Below are positions 62,262-64,000 of a DNA stretch of 64,000 nucleotides, one piece after another (position 1 is the first letter of the stretch; every line of letters begins with the position of its first letter). This stretch comes from Pseudomonas entomophila (GTDB lineage: Bacteria > Pseudomonadota > Gammaproteobacteria > Pseudomonadales > Pseudomonadaceae). The notes under the pieces were generated by a model. It had not been told where the DNA came from. It saw only the letters and a program-made list of their open reading frames with translations, and searched no databases. The translations under genes and the position numbers were made by a program. Location of the stretch: positions 266,001-330,000 of the forward strand of contig NZ_JARGCS010000047.1 in NCBI RefSeq assembly GCF_029193575.1, given 5' to 3'.

Positions 62262-63161
62262 CTATGCCCTGGCAGCGTAGTCCCGGGCCTGGGCCACCAA
62301 CCAGTCGCGGAAGGCGCGCAGCGAGGCGGACTCCACCTTGCGCTCGGGGATCATCAGATAGTAGGCCTTGTCGCTGGTTAGCGCATGCCTGTTGGCGACA
62401 ACCAGTCTGCCCTCCTCCAGCTCGCGCTGGATGAGGAATGGCGGAATCAGCGCCACTCCCATCTCGTGCATGGCGGCTTGGGCAAGCATGGAGAACAGTT
62501 CATAGCGCGGGCCGCCCATGTCGTGGGCAACGCTCATGCCCAGGCTGTTGAACCACTGCCGCCAGGCGTAGGGCCGGGTGGTCTGCTGCAGCAGCGGCAG
62601 CTCGGCGATGCGTCGCGCCTCCAGCGCGCCCTCCCCGGTCAATAACGCTGGGCTGCACACCGGCACGGGGTTCTCGCCCATCAGCCGGTGCGACTGGGTC
62701 CCGGACCAGTCGGCGTCGCCAAAGTAGATGGCCGCGTCGAAGGCGGTGTCGGCAAACAGGAACGGGCGCGTGCGGTTGGTCAGGTTGACGGTGACCTCCG
62801 GGTGGCGCTGCTGGAAATCCTTCAGACGCGGCAGCAGCCACTGGGTGCCGAAGGTCGGCACCACGGCCAGCTCGATTACGTTGGCGCCCTGCTGGCGCAT
62901 CACCGACAAGGTGTCGCGCTCCACCGCATCCAGTTGCGCGGCCACTTGGCGGCTGTAGGACAGTCCCGCCTCGGTGAGCTTCACGCCCCGGCGCGAGCGG
63001 CGGAACAGCTCGACGTTGAGAAAGGCCTCGAGCCCACCGATCTGCCGACAGACGGCACCCTGGGTCAGCGCCAGTTCCTGCGCGGCCTTGGTAAAGCTCT
63101 CGTGGCGTGCGGCGGCCTCGAAGCAGACCAAGGCGGTGGTGCTGGGGATCTTGCGCCGCAT
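62262..63161 (-). CDS. gcdR: LysR-family regulator GcdR
   Basis: 299 residues from ATG 63161 (GAGG nine bases upstream; a GTG at 63176 is the alternative). N-terminal winged HTH (ALVCFEAAARHESFTKAAQELALTQGAVCRQIGGLEAFL) and a substrate-binding domain (IELAVVPTFGTQWLLPRLKDFQQRHPEV). It is divergent from the glutaryl-CoA dehydrogenase gene, the standard place of its activator in pseudomonads, and it probably responds to glutarate or a related lysine-degradation intermediate. Confidence 0.92.
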   Translation of the reverse strand: MRRKIPSTTALVCFEAAARHESFTKAAQELALTQGAVCRQIGGLEAFLNVELFRRSRRGVKLTEAGLSYSRQVAAQLDAVERDTLSVMRQQGANVIELAVVPTFGTQWLLPRLKDFQQRHPEVTVNLTNRTRPFLFADTAFDAAIYFGDADWSGTQSHRLMGENPVPVCSPALLTGEGALEARRIAELPLLQQTTRPYAWRQWFNSLGMSVAHDMGGPRYELFSMLAQAAMHEMGVALIPPFLIQRELEEGRLVVANRHALTSDKAYYLMIPERKVESASLRAFRDWLVAQARDYAARA

Positions 63162-63225
63162 GTACGTCAACCTCACTCATCAGTAGCTGAAAAGCCGTTT
63201 TGGTGAATCTCGAAGTGAGAAAATA

Positions 63226-63239
63226 GCACTTATACGTGC
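63226..63239. promoter_or_regulatory. Dyad between gcdR and gcdH
   Basis: GCAC-TTATAC-GTGC, a short perfect inverted repeat 81 bp before gcdH and 65 bp before gcdR. The size and place suit a LysR-type activator site. Not tested. Confidence 0.4.
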
Positions 63240-63320
63240 GCAATCCTCGTTTGTCCGCTGAGCGGATCGGGCCTAGGATCAATACACGAGTACCACTCAC
63301 TCATTTCGAGGATTCCGCGC

Positions 63321-64000
63321 ATGGCCGGTAAAGCAAGCTTCAACTGGATCGACCCGCTGCTGCTCGACCAGCAGCTCACTGAAGAAGAGCGCATGGTGCG
63401 AGACAGCGCTTATCAGTTCGCCCAGGACAAGTTGGCCCCGCGCGTGATCGAGGCCTTCCGCCACGAGCAGACGGACCCTGCGATTTTCCGCGAGATGGGC
63501 GAAGTCGGCTTGCTCGGCGCGACCATCCCGGCCGAGTACGGCGGCAGCGGCCTGAACTACGTGTGCTACGGCCTGATCGCCCGCGAGGTGGAGCGCATCG
63601 ACTCCGGCTACCGCTCGATGATGAGCGTGCAGTCGTCGCTGGTGATGGTGCCGATCAATGAGTTCGGCAGCGAGGCGCAGAAGCAGAAGTACCTCCCCAA
63701 GCTCGCCAGCGGCGAATGGATTGGCTGCTTCGGCCTGACCGAGCCGAACCACGGTTCCGACCCGGGCGCGATGATCACCCGCGCACGCAAGGTCGACGGC
63801 GGCTACCGCCTGACTGGCAGCAAGATGTGGATCACCAACAGCCCGATCGCCGACGTGTTCGTGGTCTGGGCCAAGGACGATGCCGGCGACATCCGTGGCT
63901 TCATCCTCGAGAAAGGCTGGGAAGGTCTGAGCGCACCGGCGATCCACGGCAAGGTCGGCCTGCGGGCGTCGATCACCGGCGAGATCGTGATGGACAGCGT
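63321..64000 (+). CDS. gcdH: Glutaryl-CoA dehydrogenase (5' part, continues beyond window)
   Basis: The first 226 residues are present (MAGKASFNWIDPLLLDQQLTEEERMVRD ...). Acyl-CoA dehydrogenase family with FAD-binding motif CFGLTEPNHGSDPGAM and MWITNSPIADVFVVWAK; the pattern around RSMMSVQSSLVMVPI is typical of GcdH. It oxidises and decarboxylates glutaryl-CoA to crotonyl-CoA in lysine and glutarate breakdown. GAGGA precedes ATG 63321. The catalytic glutamate lies outside the window. Confidence 0.95.
   Translation, partial: MAGKASFNWIDPLLLDQQLTEEERMVRDSAYQFAQDKLAPRVIEAFRHEQTDPAIFREMGEVGLLGATIPAEYGGSGLNYVCYGLIAREVERIDSGYRSMMSVQSSLVMVPINEFGSEAQKQKYLPKLASGEWIGCFGLTEPNHGSDPGAMITRARKVDGGYRLTGSKMWITNSPIADVFVVWAKDDAGDIRGFILEKGWEGLSAPAIHGKVGLRASITGEIVMDS

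Overview
The window is a GC-rich chromosomal segment of a Pseudomonas, most likely of the P. putida group. The evidence is the gene order (from memory it follows the cox - met - katE - znu - polA - dsbA - algB/kinB - gltP - pnt - gcdH block of P. putida KT2440 and, in parts, P. aeruginosa PA0105-0114 and PA5481-5505), the ErsA small RNA next to polA, and many short REP palindromes built on GCGGGGCAAGCCCGC. No tRNA, rRNA, CRISPR array, prophage, insertion sequence or integrase was seen. The segment reads as core genome.

Layout. 1-2380 (minus): an orphan CHASE2 membrane protein, a small secreted protein and an M48 metalloprotease lipoprotein, cut by the window edge. 2475-3125 (minus): a conserved soluble protein of unknown function. 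3505-11944: the complete aa3-type cytochrome c oxidase locus, with structural genes coxB, coxA and coxC, copper chaperones CtaG and SCO, SURF1, heme A synthesis by CyoE/CtaB and CtaA, and two small membrane proteins. The coxB leader holds a promoter and strong RNA secondary structure. 12070-14581 (minus): the MetNIQ methionine importer. 14803-16938: large-subunit catalase KatE. 17046-20884: a lipoprotein, then the zinc uptake genes znuB-znuC-zur (minus) divergent from znuA, with a Zur-like operator between. 20936-22245 (minus): thrB and a DUF2782 protein. 22321-26060: polA, the sigma-22-type sRNA gene ersA, and engB. 26176-28892: cytochromes c5 and c4, DsbA and an endonuclease/phosphatase-family protein.

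28970-39009 is a signalling and envelope block: the diguanylate cyclase DgcP, the amidase AmpDh2, an EAL phosphodiesterase, KinB/AlgB, and, divergent from algB, two transcription units that each start at an almost canonical sigma-54 promoter and encode BON-domain, small membrane, DUF1328 and Ivy-like periplasmic proteins. 39740-42453: the acidic amino acid symporter GltP, with AauR-like dyads upstream, and a SpmA/SpmB-like membrane protein. 42435-45902 (minus): a four-gene MCE lipid transport operon with a STAS-MlaE fused permease. 46010-52595 (minus): DUF5924/DUF2914 protein, M16 peptidase, Na/Pi cotransporter, TerC and a citrate:proton symporter. 52865-56329: a GFA-family zinc protein, and a minus-strand operon of three paralogous small secreted DUF2388 proteins plus a large secreted DUF4105 protein carrying HELTH and WGH/NNC motifs. 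56618-64000: a DUF1127 protein with an unusual ACAGT-repeat promoter region, an acetyl-CoA hydrolase/CoA-transferase, the three-gene PntAA-PntAB-PntB transhydrogenase, GcdR, and the start of gcdH.

The strongest candidates for undescribed biology are the DUF4105/DUF2388 secreted operon, the sigma-54 envelope regulon facing algB, the possible pseudoknot in the cox leader, the ACAGT array upstream of the DUF1127 gene, and the MCE operon with the STAS-MlaE fusion.
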